Shown here piece by piece: positions 31,011 to 31,012 of a DNA stretch of 31,012 bases. The translations under genes and the position numbers were made by a program. Source of the DNA: Butyricicoccus_A sp963620595 (GTDB taxonomy: Bacteria > Bacillota > Clostridia > Oscillospirales > Butyricicoccaceae); assembly GCA_963620595.1 (NCBI GenBank), contig CAVFAY010000031.1:1-31012 (forward strand), written 5' to 3'. Numbering within the stretch: the first letter of the stretch is position 1; each line of letters opens with the position of its first letter. The notes beneath the pieces were generated by a model. It made no database searches and was not told the origin of the DNA. It was given only the letters and a program-made list of their open reading frames with translations.

Positions 31011-31012
31011 AT

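Noticed and set aside
1..31012. CRISPR array, tRNA genes, relaxase, integrase, antibiotic resistance genes
   Set aside because: Looked for and not seen. Repeats present are too few or too short for CRISPR, and all large frames are explained by other genes.

Overview
The window holds most of the transfer region of an integrative and conjugative element (ICE) of the Tn1549/CTn type common in gut Clostridia, followed on the right by a short piece of bacterial chromosome. The host is inferred to be a clostridial Firmicute (Oscillospirales- or Lachnospirales-like): strong GGAGG ribosome binding sites, several TTG starts, an rplM-rpsI operon, and element families (Maff2, PrgI, PcfB, DUF3851, DUF4315, DUF4366, TnpV) typical of that group. 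The species cannot be named from this sequence.

Element genes all read leftward (minus strand), starting near 28.6 kb. In transcription order: parA and parB (partition/maintenance), two small proteins, an intrinsic terminator, a HTH replication-initiator-like protein, a paralogue of one of the small proteins, PcfB and the VirD4 coupling ATPase. Next is a structured leader and the Maff2 pilin-like protein, then a VirB6/TrbL-like membrane protein, PrgI (VirB3-like) and the VirB4 ATPase. DUF3851, a membrane-anchored CHAP peptidoglycan hydrolase, DUF4315, DUF4366 and a small Cys-rich protein follow. The leftmost genes are topoisomerase III (topB), a small conserved protein, a CHC2 zinc-finger/ArdC-like/YodL polyprotein, TTRAP and a giant methylase-helicase that runs off the left edge. 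Most genes overlap or nearly touch, so they look translationally coupled. Together they encode a Gram-positive type IV secretion machine plus DNA-processing and probable anti-defence functions. No relaxase, integrase, oriT or cargo gene is visible; these presumably lie beyond the left edge.

The unit is broken by one rightward IS110-family element (about 1.7 kb, 16732-18430) inserted in the last codons of virB4. Its 5' non-coding region folds as expected for a bridge RNA, and its two ends would build a promoter when joined in the circular form. Removing it at a shared CTCG restores a longer VirB4 tail whose stop overlaps the DUF3851 start.

The right flank (about 28.74-29.05 kb) has no gene but carries direct and tandem repeats that look like an ICE end, then the rpsI terminator. 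The chromosome follows: rpsI and rplM (leftward, with promoter and a probable L13 leader) and a divergent TtcA-family tRNA thiolation gene (rightward).

The most unusual signals are: a tnpV gene wholly nested in another frame of the giant helicase gene; the bridge RNA candidate; mutually exclusive pairings in the leader of the pilin-like gene; a perfect 25-bp palindrome inside parB; and a 21-bp hairpin ahead of parA that is fully paired only in the transcribed strand.
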